Assembly: GCA_963739045.1 (NCBI GenBank) | Contig: CAVTYY010000004.1 | Span: 1,054,001-1,118,000, forward strand | Reading direction: 5' to 3' | DNA from: Halobacillus_B sp963739045 | GTDB lineage: Bacteria; Bacillota; Bacilli; Bacillales; Halobacillaceae | Length of the DNA stretch: 64,000 bases | In this document: in pieces, positions 1 through 8,330 of the stretch | Layout of the letters: every line of letters begins with the position of its first letter | Numbering within the stretch: position 1 is the stretch's first letter | Notes under the pieces: generated by a model | What the model saw: only the letters and a program-made list of their open reading frames with translations | Told to the model about the DNA's origin: nothing | The model's database searches: none | Position numbers and translations under genes: made by a program

Positions 1-1
1 C

Positions 2-952
2 AAAAATGGGTATACACGGGTCATTGCGATAGATTATCATAAGCAGGATTTGGATGAAGAGGCAGATTTAGACGGATTGCAGGAATCAGTAAACAAAATT
101 TCTCCCGATCCCATAAGAATAAGTGATCCTTACTGGTTATCCAATTTCACAGCTTCTCATCGCCAAGTAGATCACTATTATAAAGATGGAGTCTTTTTTG
201 TAGGAGATGCAGCTCACATTCATAATCCAGCAGGCGGTCAAGGAATGAATGTAGGGATGCAGGATGCAAGCAATCTCGCCTGGAAACTTGCTTACGTGCT
301 GAAGTATCACCTATCAGTTAACCTTCTAGCTACTTATGAAGAAGAAAGAAAAAAAGTAGCTGAGGATGTAATCAAAAAAACCAATAGAATGATTCGCGGT
401 ATCACGCTTCAAAGTAAAATAGGGATCTCAGCCAGGAACTTGCTTTTGAAAAGACTTTCCAGGAGTCTTATTTTGAAAAAAATAATTTCAAAAAATATGT
501 CTCAGATCAGCGTCGATTATCGATTTACGGATCTGTCTAAGTACATGCCTCATACCAGGAGTGGCATGCAGGCAGGAGAACGAGTCCCTAACATTCTCAA
601 TGAAGGGTTCCATCTTTATGAGAAGCTTAGATCAGGGAAATGCCTGCTGCTTATGAACATTGCAGACGATGATCCCGACATCTTCTGTGAAAAAGTACTA
701 CCAGCTGTGGAGGATTTTAATGAAAAGATAGGCGGAATCCTCAGTCCTTACTTTATCGCGAACGCCCAGAGCAGTCTCTCTGACAAGCAGCGTTCCTTTC
801 TATTAACAGATGGGAATAATGAGATTTCACATAAACTCGGTCTTAAAAAAGGCGAAGTAATAGTGATCCGGCCGGATGCCCATGTACTCGTCCATTTAAG
901 TCGTTTCCGCATAAAGGAACTGGCCAATTGTTTACAAGCTCAATTTGGCTGA
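2..952 (+). CDS. FAD-dependent aromatic-type monooxygenase, C-terminal part (5' truncated by window edge)
   Basis: The reading frame is open from the first bases of the window, so the N-terminal FAD-binding Rossmann motif lies outside. The visible part has the family's second FAD motif, GDAAH at about nt 203-217, followed by a PAGGQGMN-type stretch that contacts the flavin. This places it in the FAD_binding_3 (PheA/TfdB/PobA-like) hydroxylases. The last ~130 residues resemble the thioredoxin-like tail of phenol-hydroxylase relatives. The TTG at nt 50 is only an apparent start, since codons upstream continue in frame. Substrate cannot be told from sequence. It is not part of the conserved B. 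subtilis gene order and may be a lineage-specific gene. Confidence 0.8.
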   Translation, partial: KNGYTRVIAIDYHKQDLDEEADLDGLQESVNKISPDPIRISDPYWLSNFTASHRQVDHYYKDGVFFVGDAAHIHNPAGGQGMNVGMQDASNLAWKLAYVLKYHLSVNLLATYEEERKKVAEDVIKKTNRMIRGITLQSKIGISARNLLLKRLSRSLILKKIISKNMSQISVDYRFTDLSKYMPHTRSGMQAGERVPNILNEGFHLYEKLRSGKCLLLMNIADDDPDIFCEKVLPAVEDFNEKIGGILSPYFIANAQSSLSDKQRSFLLTDGNNEISHKLGLKKGEVIVIRPDAHVLVHLSRFRIKELANCLQAQFG

Positions 953-1041
953 AATTGTAAACGGGTGTCAAACTTTTTTGATTCAAAAATATTGCGTTAC
1001 AGGGGTTATTTTCTTATGATTAAAAAAAGAGGTGATCAGTA

Positions 1042-1374
1042 ATGAAACTTACTATTACTCATCAGGCAGAAGAGGAACTTCAAAAAATAAATGATCTTTC
1101 GAAACCGTTGATTCGGCTGTTTTACGATACAGAAGGATGCGGTTGCGGAGTTAATGGTCTGCCCTCTATTCGCCTGGAGAGTGAGCGCAGAGAAACAGAT
1201 CTAGAGGTAAAAAGTACTTCCTTTTCCACAATCATTGATGATCAGCAGGCGATATTCTTTAAGAATGAGATGAAACTGGACTTTGTAAAAGGAAGCTTTC
1301 GTTTATCCAGCCCAGAAGGAATGTTGAATCCTATCATTTCTATTAAAGATGTTAAGGAAGGGGCAACAATTTAA
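1042..1374 (+). CDS. yqkB: HesB-like iron-sulfur biosynthesis family protein, YqkB type
   Basis: A 110-residue protein of the FeS-biosynthesis (HesB/IscA-like) fold, with a Cys-Gly-Cys-Gly motif at residues 33-36 that could hold a metal or cluster. Length and sequence match B. subtilis YqkB (about 107 aa). A strong ribosome-binding site (AGAGGTGATC) precedes the ATG. The stop overlaps the next ATG by one base (TAATG), so yqkB and yqkC should be translationally coupled. It lacks the usual three-cysteine A-type carrier pattern, so a carrier role is not proven. Confidence 0.85.
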   Translation: MKLTITHQAEEELQKINDLSKPLIRLFYDTEGCGCGVNGLPSIRLESERRETDLEVKSTSFSTIIDDQQAIFFKNEMKLDFVKGSFRLSSPEGMLNPIISIKDVKEGATI

Positions 1375-1598
1375 TGGGAAGAAAAAAAGAGAAGCAAGGC
1401 TCACTCAGTGAACAGCTTAACAAAGATGTAGTAAGTCAGCTGCAGTTAAAGAAAGCAGAGTTAAAGCAGCAGGCTGACAGGCAGCAGGAACTTGAGCGCT
1501 TGAAAAGAATAGAAGAAAAGCAAAAACGTGAAGCAAATAAAAGCTTTGAAGAACTATTGAATGAAAGTGAATTGGATTGGAAATCTTTCAAGCATTAA
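1374..1598 (+). CDS. yqkC: YqkC-like small charged protein (DUF3886)
   Basis: A 74-residue, highly charged protein rich in Lys, Glu and Gln; the middle (about 20-60) should be one long alpha helix or coiled coil. It ends in an acidic/aromatic tail with LDWKSF. The match to the DUF3886/YqkC family and the same position after yqkB support the call. It starts on the last base of the yqkB stop. Function is unknown. Confidence 0.8.
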   Translation: MGRKKEKQGSLSEQLNKDVVSQLQLKKAELKQQADRQQELERLKRIEEKQKREANKSFEELLNESELDWKSFKH

Positions 1599-1696
1599 GA
1601 GGCAGGAACCAATCAATAATCGTTCGATAAAGAGGCCGGTAATTTAGAAAGCACAAAAATATGGACAGAGAGTCGAAGGGGCTTCTTCATAGATGA

Positions 1697-1734
1697 AAAA
1701 CCCGAACCAGAGTATGCTGGTTCGGGTTTTTTTT
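1697..1734. terminator. Bidirectional intrinsic terminator (yqkC / yqkF)
   Basis: A 14-bp perfect stem (AAAACCCGAACCAG paired with CTGGTTCGGGTTTT), 6-nt loop and T-run on both strands, between two convergent genes. The AACCCGAA/TTCGGGTT core recurs in other terminators of the window. Confidence 0.92.
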
Positions 1735-1762
1735 GGTACATAACCTTTTAATATCACAGTCT

Positions 1763-2683
1763 TTATTTATGTTTTTGATAAGTGATAGGATTGGTCATGG
1801 CTTGAATTTCACCGAAAATTTGTTCCGTTATCGGCTCGGAACGGAAGTAACTGAGATTATCTTCCAGCTGCTCCAAAGAACTAGCACCGAATACTGCCGA
1901 AGATACTGCTGAATGATGCAGCACATATTGCAGAGCAAGTGCCGTAAGTGTACGGGCATCACTTTTATAATCCTGCCACTTTTTCACCAGGGAAAGAACT
2001 TCTTCATAACTATACTCAAGAAATCCTTCTTCTGCTTTTTTATTTACTATGGTTTCTCCTTTGGAAGACAGCATTCCTTTAGCAAGGGGACCTCTTGCCA
2101 GAACACTAATGTCATGTTGCTCTAGTAAGTCCAGGATTTCTTCCTCAGGTCGGCGATCTAGTGCATTATATTGCATCATCACACTTACCATATTCGATTT
2201 CTTTACATACTCTTTAATCACATTAGGACGAATAGAGGAAATACCGTATTCTCTTATATAGCCTTCTTTTCTTAGCTCTTCAAATGCCTCAATGGCCTCC
2301 TCAATCGGATCATCGATTGTACCTCCGTGCAGCTGGTAGAGATCAATATAATCTGTTCCCAGTCGCTGTAGACTATCTTTGACTCCGCGTTTTATATGAG
2401 TCTTGGAAGGATCCCATGACCATCCTTCCTTTCCGGGAGTGAAATGATTGCCTACTTTAGTCCCGAGAATGATTTCTTCTCGTCTTCCTTTAATCGCTTC
2501 CCCGACAATTTGTTCGTTCATGCCGAAATCATATAGATCTGCTGTATCTACATAATTTATGCCTGCATCAATTGCACGGTCAATGATAGATTTGGCTTTT
2601 CCTTTATCTTTACCTAGAGACATGCCTCCCAGGCTGATTTCAGAAATATAAAGTTCGGAGCTTCCTAATTTGCGTTTATTCAT
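1763..2683 (-). CDS. yqkF: Aldo/keto reductase, YqkF-like
   Basis: A 306-residue NADPH-dependent aldo/keto reductase with a TIM-barrel fold. The catalytic tetrad is visible as Asp46, Tyr51, Lys76 and His119 (in VDTADLYD, GTKVG and YQLHG contexts). The N-terminal RKLGSSEL...LGGM signature is typical of the AKR11/AKR12-type group. The start has an AAAGGATG ribosome-binding site. It has the same place and orientation as B. subtilis yqkF. Physiological substrate is unknown; reduction of aldehydes and ketones is the family reaction. Confidence 0.9.
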   Translation of the reverse strand: MNKRKLGSSELYISEISLGGMSLGKDKGKAKSIIDRAIDAGINYVDTADLYDFGMNEQIVGEAIKGRREEIILGTKVGNHFTPGKEGWSWDPSKTHIKRGVKDSLQRLGTDYIDLYQLHGGTIDDPIEEAIEAFEELRKEGYIREYGISSIRPNVIKEYVKKSNMVSVMMQYNALDRRPEEEILDLLEQHDISVLARGPLAKGMLSSKGETIVNKKAEEGFLEYSYEEVLSLVKKWQDYKSDARTLTALALQYVLHHSAVSSAVFGASSLEQLEDNLSYFRSEPITEQIFGEIQAMTNPITYQKHK

Positions 2684-2744
2684 GATCTATCAACATCCTT
2701 TCTGGTCTATCATATCGAATAACTCGGGTTTCCCTCTACTCCTA

Positions 2745-2753
2745 TGGTAAAAT
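2745..2753 (+). promoter_or_regulatory. Probable extended -10 promoter of nudF
   Basis: TGGTAAAAT is an extended -10 element (TGn plus TAAAAT), about 34 nt upstream of the nudF start. No convincing -35 is seen, which is usual for extended -10 promoters. Confidence 0.45.
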
Positions 2754-2786
2754 AACGTTAGGAAAAAAGAGAGAGGATGACGAAAA

Positions 2787-3335
2787 GTGAAAAAATTTGA
2801 AGAAAAAACAATAAGTACTGAAAATATCTTTCAAGGACGAATTATCCAATTAGACGTAGACACTGTTTCTTTACCCAATGGACATACTTCTAAACGAGAA
2901 TTGGTTCGCCATCCTGGTGCGGTAGCAGTGATTGCCCTCACGAAGGAAGGAAAATTGCTTCTAGTAGAGCAGTACCGAAAGCCGTTGGAGAAAAGCATAG
3001 TAGAAATTCCTGCCGGTAAACTTGAAGAAGGGGAAAAACCAGAAGTTACCGCTAGGCGTGAGCTTGAGGAAGAAACTGGATACACCACTGACGAATTAAC
3101 GTGGGTGAATTCCTTCTATACCTCTCCAGGGTTTGCGGATGAACTCGTCCACATCTATTTTACGGATAATATTCGACTTCTTAAAGAAGAGATTGGCACA
3201 GATGAAGATGAATTTGTTGAACTTTTGGAGTTAACTCTAGAGGAAACGGAGCAGCTGGAGAAAGACCAAAGAGTTCACGACGTAAAAACTTCCTATGCGC
3301 TACTCTTTTTAAAGCTTAAAAACATGAATATTTGA
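2787..3335 (+). CDS. nudF: ADP-ribose pyrophosphatase, Nudix hydrolase
   Basis: A 182-residue Nudix hydrolase that cleaves ADP-ribose to AMP and ribose-5-phosphate. The Nudix box occupies residues 77-99 (G-x5-E-x7-RELEEE-TGY), with the metal-binding RELEEE helix intact. The upstream REL(V)RHPGAV segment is the ADP-ribose pyrophosphatase signature. The start is GTG, preceded by GAGAGAGG. B. subtilis nudF (yqkG) lies in the same place. Confidence 0.92.
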   Translation: MKKFEEKTISTENIFQGRIIQLDVDTVSLPNGHTSKRELVRHPGAVAVIALTKEGKLLLVEQYRKPLEKSIVEIPAGKLEEGEKPEVTARRELEEETGYTTDELTWVNSFYTSPGFADELVHIYFTDNIRLLKEEIGTDEDEFVELLELTLEETEQLEKDQRVHDVKTSYALLFLKLKNMNI

Positions 3336-3444
3336 ATAGAGGGAACTGTTTTTGATGAGTGGGTAATCTTATGTTCCCCAAATAAACTCAGCGAACGCCC
3401 GCCAGCTTAATACTAAAAGAGCAGTAAAACGCAGGGCAAGGTCT

Positions 3445-3469
3445 ATTTTTCACTTTCAGCTCATAGATT
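3445..3469 (+). promoter_or_regulatory. Possible sigma-E promoter of spoIIM
   Basis: CATAGATT (3462-3469) matches the sigma-E -10 consensus (CATACAnT) except one base. A T-rich ATTTT lies 12 nt upstream as a weak -35. spoIIM is a sigma-E gene in B. subtilis. A 7-bp inverted repeat (GGTCTAT/ATAGACC, 3440-3480) flanks the site. Confidence 0.35.
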
Positions 3470-3505
3470 GGTCATAGACCGTTTATGAGAAAGGGTGAGG
3501 GAACC

Positions 3506-4144
3506 ATGCAGCAAGGAGTCCGATTGGCAAGAAAAGATATTCAGAGCCACTTAAATATCTTTGTGTTTATATTTATCCTGTTTATTATGGGGATGGTCTT
3601 TGGAGCAGTGATTGTTAATAGTATGAACTTTGTGCAGAAACAGGATCTGTTTTTTTATTTAAAGAAGTTTTTTGAGAATGTAATGGATGTGGATGGAATG
3701 ACCAAAGCCACCCTATGGAAAGATACCATGCTCTATCACATTAAATATATGCTCTTGCTTTTTCTACTTGGAATTTCTATTGTAGGGATGCCTATTATAA
3801 CAGTCTTACTGTTTATTAAAGGTCTGGTTGTTGGGTTTTCTGTTGGTTTTCTAGTGAATCAAATGGGATGGTACGGTCTGTTGTTATCCTCAGCTGCAAT
3901 CGCTCCACAGAATTTGCTGATCATTCCTGTATACTTAGCTGGAGGAGCTCTTGCTCTAATGTTTTCGTTGGCTCTCTGCAAACAACTCTTTATTAAACGC
4001 GTTCATCAGCCCATTCTTCAGGTTTTTGCCCGGTACAGCACCTTATTTTTAGGCTTGCTGATAATCTTGCTTGCCGCTTCTACAATCGAAGTGTTCTTTT
4101 CTGATCCTATTCTAGAAGTTATACTTAAATGGATGTATCATTAA
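3506..4144 (+). CDS. spoIIM: Stage II sporulation protein M
   Basis: SpoIIM is an integral membrane protein that, with SpoIID and SpoIIP, drives peptidoglycan remodelling during engulfment of the forespore. The protein has four or five hydrophobic segments, with one near the N-terminus, others in the 70-165 region and one near the C-terminus. The family pattern GxVFGxxxxN follows the first. I place the start at ATG 3506 (212 aa), because GGGTGAGGG lies just upstream of it. An in-frame ATG at 3485 has no ribosome-binding site. B. subtilis SpoIIM is 214 aa and also sits before fur. Confidence 0.9.
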   Translation: MQQGVRLARKDIQSHLNIFVFIFILFIMGMVFGAVIVNSMNFVQKQDLFFYLKKFFENVMDVDGMTKATLWKDTMLYHIKYMLLLFLLGISIVGMPIITVLLFIKGLVVGFSVGFLVNQMGWYGLLLSSAAIAPQNLLIIPVYLAGGALALMFSLALCKQLFIKRVHQPILQVFARYSTLFLGLLIILLAASTIEVFFSDPILEVILKWMYH

Positions 4145-4184
4145 TTGTAATAGTTATCACATAGTATTAAATATCGATAATTCA

Positions 4185-4199
4185 TTATAATTATTATAA
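4185..4199. promoter_or_regulatory. PerR-type operator upstream of fur
   Basis: TTATAATTATTATAA is a perfect 7-1-7 inverted repeat identical to the B. subtilis Per-box consensus. It ends one base before the fur -35 hexamer. In B. subtilis PerR represses fur, so the same control is expected here. Fur boxes differ (GATAATGATAATCATTATC), so PerR is the better candidate. Confidence 0.8.
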
Positions 4200-4200
4200 T

Positions 4201-4229
4201 TTGACACTCTCTCTTTCACTGATTATAAT
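4201..4229 (+). promoter_or_regulatory. Sigma-A promoter of fur
   Basis: Consensus TTGACA (4201-4206) and TATAAT (4224-4229) with the ideal 17-bp spacer, 32 bp before the fur start. Confidence 0.92.
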
Positions 4230-4261
4230 AAAATTGGAATTACGAGGGAGGGACGAATGAA

Positions 4262-4738
4262 ATGGAACATCGTATCGAGCGAATTAAGAAGCACCTGCAT
4301 TCCCAGAGTTATAAGCTGACACCGCAAAGGGAAGCAACAGTACGAGTACTTTTAGAAAACGAAGAAGACCATTTAAGTGCAGAAGATGTATACCTCCTCG
4401 TAAAAGAGAAAGCACCAGAAATAGGTCTCGCCACCGTGTACCGTACTTTAGAATTATTATCAGAGTTGAAAATCGTTGATAAAATTAACTTTGGAGATGG
4501 AGTATCCCGCTACGATTTAAGAAAAGAAGGTGCCGAACACTTTCACCACCACCTCGTCTGTATAGAGTGTGGTTCAGTAGAAGAAATAGAAGAGGATTTA
4601 TTAGGTGATGTGGAGAAGCTGATTGAAGGAGAATGGGGCTTCCAAGTAAAAGATCACCGGTTAACCTTTCATGGGATTTGCCGTGTCTGCCAGAAAGCAG
4701 CTGTATCTAGCGGATCAAATACATCGTCTCACAATTAG
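4262..4738 (+). CDS. fur: Ferric uptake regulator Fur
   Basis: A 158-residue Fe(II)-responsive dimeric repressor of iron uptake genes. The winged-helix DNA-binding domain fills residues 1-85 (recognition helix near GLATVYRTLELL, 55-66). The dimerisation/metal domain follows, with the HHHLVC motif at 95-100 and two CxxC pairs (C100/C103 and C141/C144) for structural zinc. Its identity within the Fur/PerR/Zur family rests on the position between spoIIM and yqzK-xerD, exactly as B. subtilis fur. The promoter carries a PerR-type box. Confidence 0.93.
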   Translation: MEHRIERIKKHLHSQSYKLTPQREATVRVLLENEEDHLSAEDVYLLVKEKAPEIGLATVYRTLELLSELKIVDKINFGDGVSRYDLRKEGAEHFHHHLVCIECGSVEEIEEDLLGDVEKLIEGEWGFQVKDHRLTFHGICRVCQKAAVSSGSNTSSHN

Positions 4739-4821
4739 CCCTCATACTTAGAATTTTAGTAATGATATCTATGAATCTATGTTGTTTAGTTATGAGTTGC
4801 GAAAATGTCAGTACAAATTTA

Positions 4822-4860
4822 GAAAACCCGAACCTTTGATTTTCAATGGTTCGGGTTTTC
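4822..4860. terminator. Bidirectional terminator (fur / SDR gene)
   Basis: A 13-bp perfect stem GAAAACCCGAACC with GGTTCGGGTTTTC around a 13-nt loop, which itself can form a small TTGA/TCAA hairpin. It lies between convergent genes and shares its stem core with four other terminators here. Confidence 0.88.
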
Positions 4861-4904
4861 TGTATTTAGCAATAAAACGATGGTACTGCTTCATTTATTT
4901 TCTA

Positions 4905-5627
4905 TTAAAACGGGTTTGTAGCCCATTGCAGGGAGGATTTGATAAATATACGAGGATGCAGCTTTAACTGAGCTACCATGTATTCAGCAAGATCTTCTGG
5001 CTGCATGTATTTTTCTTTATCAGTATCTTCCAATTCATCCCCGAATACTAGCTCTGTTGCAACTAAACTAGGATTAAGCGTACTAACGCGAATATTATTT
5101 CTTCTGACTTCCTGCATTAACGCCTCTGTCATCCCCTGTACTGCAAACTTGGAGGCACTATAGGCGGTAGCACCGGCAGTTCCTTTAAGCCCATTGCTTG
5201 AGGAAATATTAATAATATCCCCTTGATTCTTTTCTATCATTTTAGGGAGAACTGCCCGAGTAACGTAATATGTGCCAAACACATTGACTTCGATCGTCTT
5301 TCTCCAATCTTCTGGTTCAATTTCAAGAAATGATCCACGTGTACTCATTCCTGCATTGTTAATCAGTATATCTGCCGCTCCGAGCTCTTGGATAAGACCA
5401 TCCACGGCACGTTCTACTTCCTCTGCATTAGAAATATCCGCCACACCAATACTGGCATTTACTCCTAATTGTCTGGCTTCATCAGCTACTTCTTCTAAAG
5501 AAGATTTGGTACGTGCTATTAAACCTACGTGAACTCCATCTTTAGCTAACTCCAGCGCTGTTGCGCGGCCGATTCCCCGGCCTGCACCCGTAACGTAGGC
5601 AACTTTGCCTGTTAGATCTTGTCCCAT
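4905..5627 (-). CDS. Short-chain dehydrogenase/reductase, 3-ketoacyl-ACP reductase-like
   Basis: A 240-residue classical SDR. It has the NAD(P)-binding TGAGRGIG at 13-20, the structural NNAG at 90-93, the catalytic Ser around 142-144, and the Tyr156-x3-Lys160 pair. It resembles FabG and the B. subtilis YoxD-type proteins, but its place outside a fatty-acid operon argues against the main FabG. Substrate unknown. The gene stands alone and converges on fur. An AAAGGGA ribosome-binding site lies before the ATG. Confidence 0.85.
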   Translation of the reverse strand: MGQDLTGKVAYVTGAGRGIGRATALELAKDGVHVGLIARTKSSLEEVADEARQLGVNASIGVADISNAEEVERAVDGLIQELGAADILINNAGMSTRGSFLEIEPEDWRKTIEVNVFGTYYVTRAVLPKMIEKNQGDIINISSSNGLKGTAGATAYSASKFAVQGMTEALMQEVRRNNIRVSTLNPSLVATELVFGDELEDTDKEKYMQPEDLAEYMVAQLKLHPRIFIKSSLQWATNPF

Positions 5628-5859
5628 GAGTGACCATCCCTTTCTATCATTTATCTAAAGCAAGTGTACGAGCTTCTAAACAGTTAATCAAAAGTTAGGC
5701 CTTCAAGTTAGTTTTTTAGGAGGGGATGATTGCTGGAAAGCAGAAAATAAAGTAATCCATAAAATTAAATTCTGAAAATAAGGATTATGATCAGAACAGG
5801 GATTACTATTTACAAATATATTAAAATCGTGTACGTTAAACTTAGATGGGACTTCCATG

Positions 5860-5865
5860 TATAAT
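5860..5865 (+). promoter_or_regulatory. Candidate -10 element upstream of yqzK-xerD
   Basis: TATAAT with a weak TTAAAC 18 bp upstream, in the 297-nt gap between the divergent SDR and yqzK genes. Nothing else of note is visible in this gap apart from an isolated AGGAGGGG followed by a 9-codon frame at 5727. Confidence 0.4.
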
Positions 5866-5924
5866 TAGGTGTTTTTTAGGCATATCCTTTAAGTATCATC
5901 CCTTAAAGGAGGCTCTTGAAAACG

Positions 5925-6137
5925 ATGATCAGCCGTACTTTACAAGATCTGTTAAAAGTTCTTATCGTTTTCACCATCTGCACTTGTGTTTTTTATTTTG
6001 CCCTGAGAATGGTGCATGAAGAGTATGAGAGGCAGCATCGATACGACCCGCCCGGAGGTTCTGCAGTGAAAGTGTTTGAACCAGTGGGACAAGAATGGAC
6101 GGATCGGTTATCGATATTCTTTCGACTAGGAGAGTAG
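5925..6137 (+). CDS. yqzK: YqzK family small membrane protein (DUF4227)
   Basis: A 70-residue protein with one N-terminal transmembrane helix (about residues 8-28). A cytoplasmic or extracellular tail with HRYDPPGGSAVKVFE, the family's conserved part, follows. ATG 5925 is preferred over the in-frame TTG at 5916, which is only 3 nt after the AAAGGAGG ribosome-binding site. It sits between fur and xerD as in B. subtilis, and its stop is one base before the xerD start. Function unknown. Confidence 0.85.
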   Translation: MISRTLQDLLKVLIVFTICTCVFYFALRMVHEEYERQHRYDPPGGSAVKVFEPVGQEWTDRLSIFFRLGE

Positions 6138-6138
6138 A

Positions 6139-7032
6139 GTGGTTATGCAATATGCACTCGATGATTTTTTTCATTATTTAACCGTTGAACGCGGGTTGTC
6201 GCCGAATACCATTCAATCCTATCAACGAGATTTAAAACAGTATCAGATATTCTTGGAGCACACGCAGAATCTCTCAGTTTGGGAGGAAGTATCACGTGCC
6301 CATATTATGAAGTATCTTTATGATTTAAATGATAAGGGAAGGTCAGCGGCCACGATAGCCAGGCTCTTGTCATCTATACGGCTTTTTCACCAGTTTCTGA
6401 TTAGAGAGAAAATAACCAGTGAAGATCCAAGTCTACATATTGAAACGCCAAAGAAAGAAAGGAAATTACCTAAGGTCCTGTCTTCCGCTGATGTAGACAA
6501 ATTATTAAATATCCAGCCGACGGATCCATTATCGGCGAGAAATAAAGCTATGCTCGAGATGCTTTATGCTACCGGATTGCGTGTGACAGAGCTGGTTTCC
6601 TTAAAGGTGAGCGATCTTCACCTAATGATGGGATTCGTAAGATGTCTGGGGAAGGGCTCCAAAGAGCGTATTGTGCCACTGGGAGATCTCGCTAAAGAAG
6701 CTGCAGAGAGCTATATTAATGAATATCGTGAGACCTTAGTTAAGCATAAGCCTACTGAAGAGCTTTTTGTGAATCACCATGGTAATTCTTTATCGAGGCA
6801 GGGGTTCTGGAAGATTCTGAAAGCGGTTGCTAAAGAAGTAGGAATTGAAAAAGAAATCACCCCTCATACACTCAGGCATTCATTCGCTACTCATCTATTA
6901 GAGAATGGAGCCGATCTAAGAGCTGTACAGGAAATGCTGGGTCATGCTGATATTTCTACCACACAAATTTATACCCATGTAACTAAATCAAGACTAAAAG
7001 ATGTTTATCGCTCGTATCATCCACGAGCGTAG
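6139..7032 (+). CDS. xerD: Site-specific tyrosine recombinase XerD
   Basis: XerD works with XerC (CodV) at the dif site to resolve chromosome dimers. The N-terminal SAM-like core-binding domain spans about 1-85 and the catalytic domain about 105-290. All catalytic residues are present: Arg148, Lys172, His243, Arg246, His269 and the nucleophile Tyr278 (counted from the GTG). The start is either GTG 6139 or ATG 6145; the AGGAGAG site fits both. Length (about 296) is normal. The gene's end overlaps a hairpin. Confidence 0.93.
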   Translation: MVMQYALDDFFHYLTVERGLSPNTIQSYQRDLKQYQIFLEHTQNLSVWEEVSRAHIMKYLYDLNDKGRSAATIARLLSSIRLFHQFLIREKITSEDPSLHIETPKKERKLPKVLSSADVDKLLNIQPTDPLSARNKAMLEMLYATGLRVTELVSLKVSDLHLMMGFVRCLGKGSKERIVPLGDLAKEAAESYINEYRETLVKHKPTEELFVNHHGNSLSRQGFWKILKAVAKEVGIEKEITPHTLRHSFATHLLENGADLRAVQEMLGHADISTTQIYTHVTKSRLKDVYRSYHPRA

Positions 7033-7043
7033 GACTTTTTTTT
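7009..7043 (+). terminator. Terminator-like hairpin overlapping the xerD stop
   Basis: CGCTCGT and ACGAGCG pair around a 7-nt loop within the last xerD codons. A run of T starts six bases after the stem, farther than is usual, so termination may be partial. Confidence 0.5.
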
Positions 7044-7130
7044 GCTTAAAAGAGGTCTGACATCCTACATCTGCAAGGAGAGCGTAATTTTACACAACTT
7101 TGGGAAAGTAAACTTTAGGAGGGAAAATAG

Positions 7131-8312
7131 ATGAAATCGTTTAAACGAATATTTCTAGTAGTAATGGATTCAGTAGGAATTGGAGAAGCACCGGATGCGG
7201 AGGAATTTCATGATTCAGGTGCTGATACCCTGGGTCATATTGCCGAGCATATGGAAGGCGGATTAAAAATGCCTCATATGGGCGAACTAGGTTTAAGTAA
7301 CATTCGACCTATTAAAGGAATTGAAAAGAGTGCACATCCGAAAGCCCACTATACAACTATGGTGGAAGCATCAAATGGCAAAGATACGATGACGGGTCAC
7401 TGGGAAATCATGGGTCTTTACATCGATAAACCATTTCGAACATTTCCAGATGGTTTTCCTGACGAACTTTTAGACGAAATAAAAAAGAGAACAGGAAGAG
7501 GAATCTTAGGAAACAAGCCTGCTTCAGGAACAGAGATTATTGAAGAGCTGGGAGAACAGCATATAGAAACAGGAGATCTGATTATTTACACTTCTGCAGA
7601 TTCTGTTCTACAAATTGCAGCTCATGAAGATATTATCCCCCCTGAAGAATTATTAGAGATTTGTGAAATTTGCCGTGAACTGACGCTGGATGAAAAGTAT
7701 ATGGTGGGTCGTGTGATTGCTCGTCCTTTCGAAGGTAAACCGGGAGCGTTTGAGAGAACGGCGAACCGTCATGATTATGCCTTAAAACCATTCGGGCGGA
7801 CGGTTATGAATGAAATGGCTGAAGCAGACTTAGATGTTTTAGCAATCGGTAAAATCTCAGATATTTATGATGGAGAAGGCGTAACTGATGCGATTCGTAC
7901 TAAGGATAATATGGACGGTATGGATCAGCTTGCAGCATCCTTGGAAAAAGATTTCACCGGCATTTCCTTTCTAAACCTTGTAGACTTTGATGCTAAATTC
8001 GGTCATCGACGTGATCCAAAGGGCTATGGAGAAGCTCTGCAGGATTATGACCAAAGACTTCCAGAGGTATTGGAGAAATTAGCAGAAGATGACCTGCTGC
8101 TAATTACAGCGGATCACGGAAATGATCCCACCCATCACGGAACGGATCATACTCGTGAGTTAGTTCCATTACTTGCTTACCATAAAGGGATTAAGGAAGG
8201 AAAAGAGTTAAAACAGCGTCAGACATTTGCAGATATCGGTGCTACAATCGCTGATAACTTTTCGGTTAAGATGCCCTCACATGGAACAAGCTTCTTAAAA
8301 GATATTGAATAG
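7131..8312 (+). CDS. deoB: Phosphopentomutase
   Basis: A 393-residue mutase that interconverts (deoxy)ribose-1-phosphate and -5-phosphate, linking nucleoside breakdown to sugar metabolism. It belongs to the alkaline-phosphatase superfamily. The metal-binding Asp is in VMDSVGIG near residue 13, and the C-terminal metal cluster is in TADHGNDPTHHGTDHTRE. A TAGGAGGG ribosome-binding site precedes the ATG. It heads deoB-punA-pdp, the B. subtilis drm-pupG order; pdp as a third gene completes a salvage operon. Confidence 0.95.
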   Translation: MKSFKRIFLVVMDSVGIGEAPDAEEFHDSGADTLGHIAEHMEGGLKMPHMGELGLSNIRPIKGIEKSAHPKAHYTTMVEASNGKDTMTGHWEIMGLYIDKPFRTFPDGFPDELLDEIKKRTGRGILGNKPASGTEIIEELGEQHIETGDLIIYTSADSVLQIAAHEDIIPPEELLEICEICRELTLDEKYMVGRVIARPFEGKPGAFERTANRHDYALKPFGRTVMNEMAEADLDVLAIGKISDIYDGEGVTDAIRTKDNMDGMDQLAASLEKDFTGISFLNLVDFDAKFGHRRDPKGYGEALQDYDQRLPEVLEKLAEDDLLLITADHGNDPTHHGTDHTRELVPLLAYHKGIKEGKELKQRQTFADIGATIADNFSVKMPSHGTSFLKDIE

Positions 8313-8330
8313 GCAGAGGAGTGGAAAATA

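Noticed and set aside
4779..4967. 62-codon frame downstream of fur
   Set aside because: It runs through the bidirectional terminator and has no ribosome-binding site.
5727..5756. 9-codon frame after AGGAGGGG in the gap before yqzK
   Set aside because: The site touches the ATG and the peptide is too short to judge.
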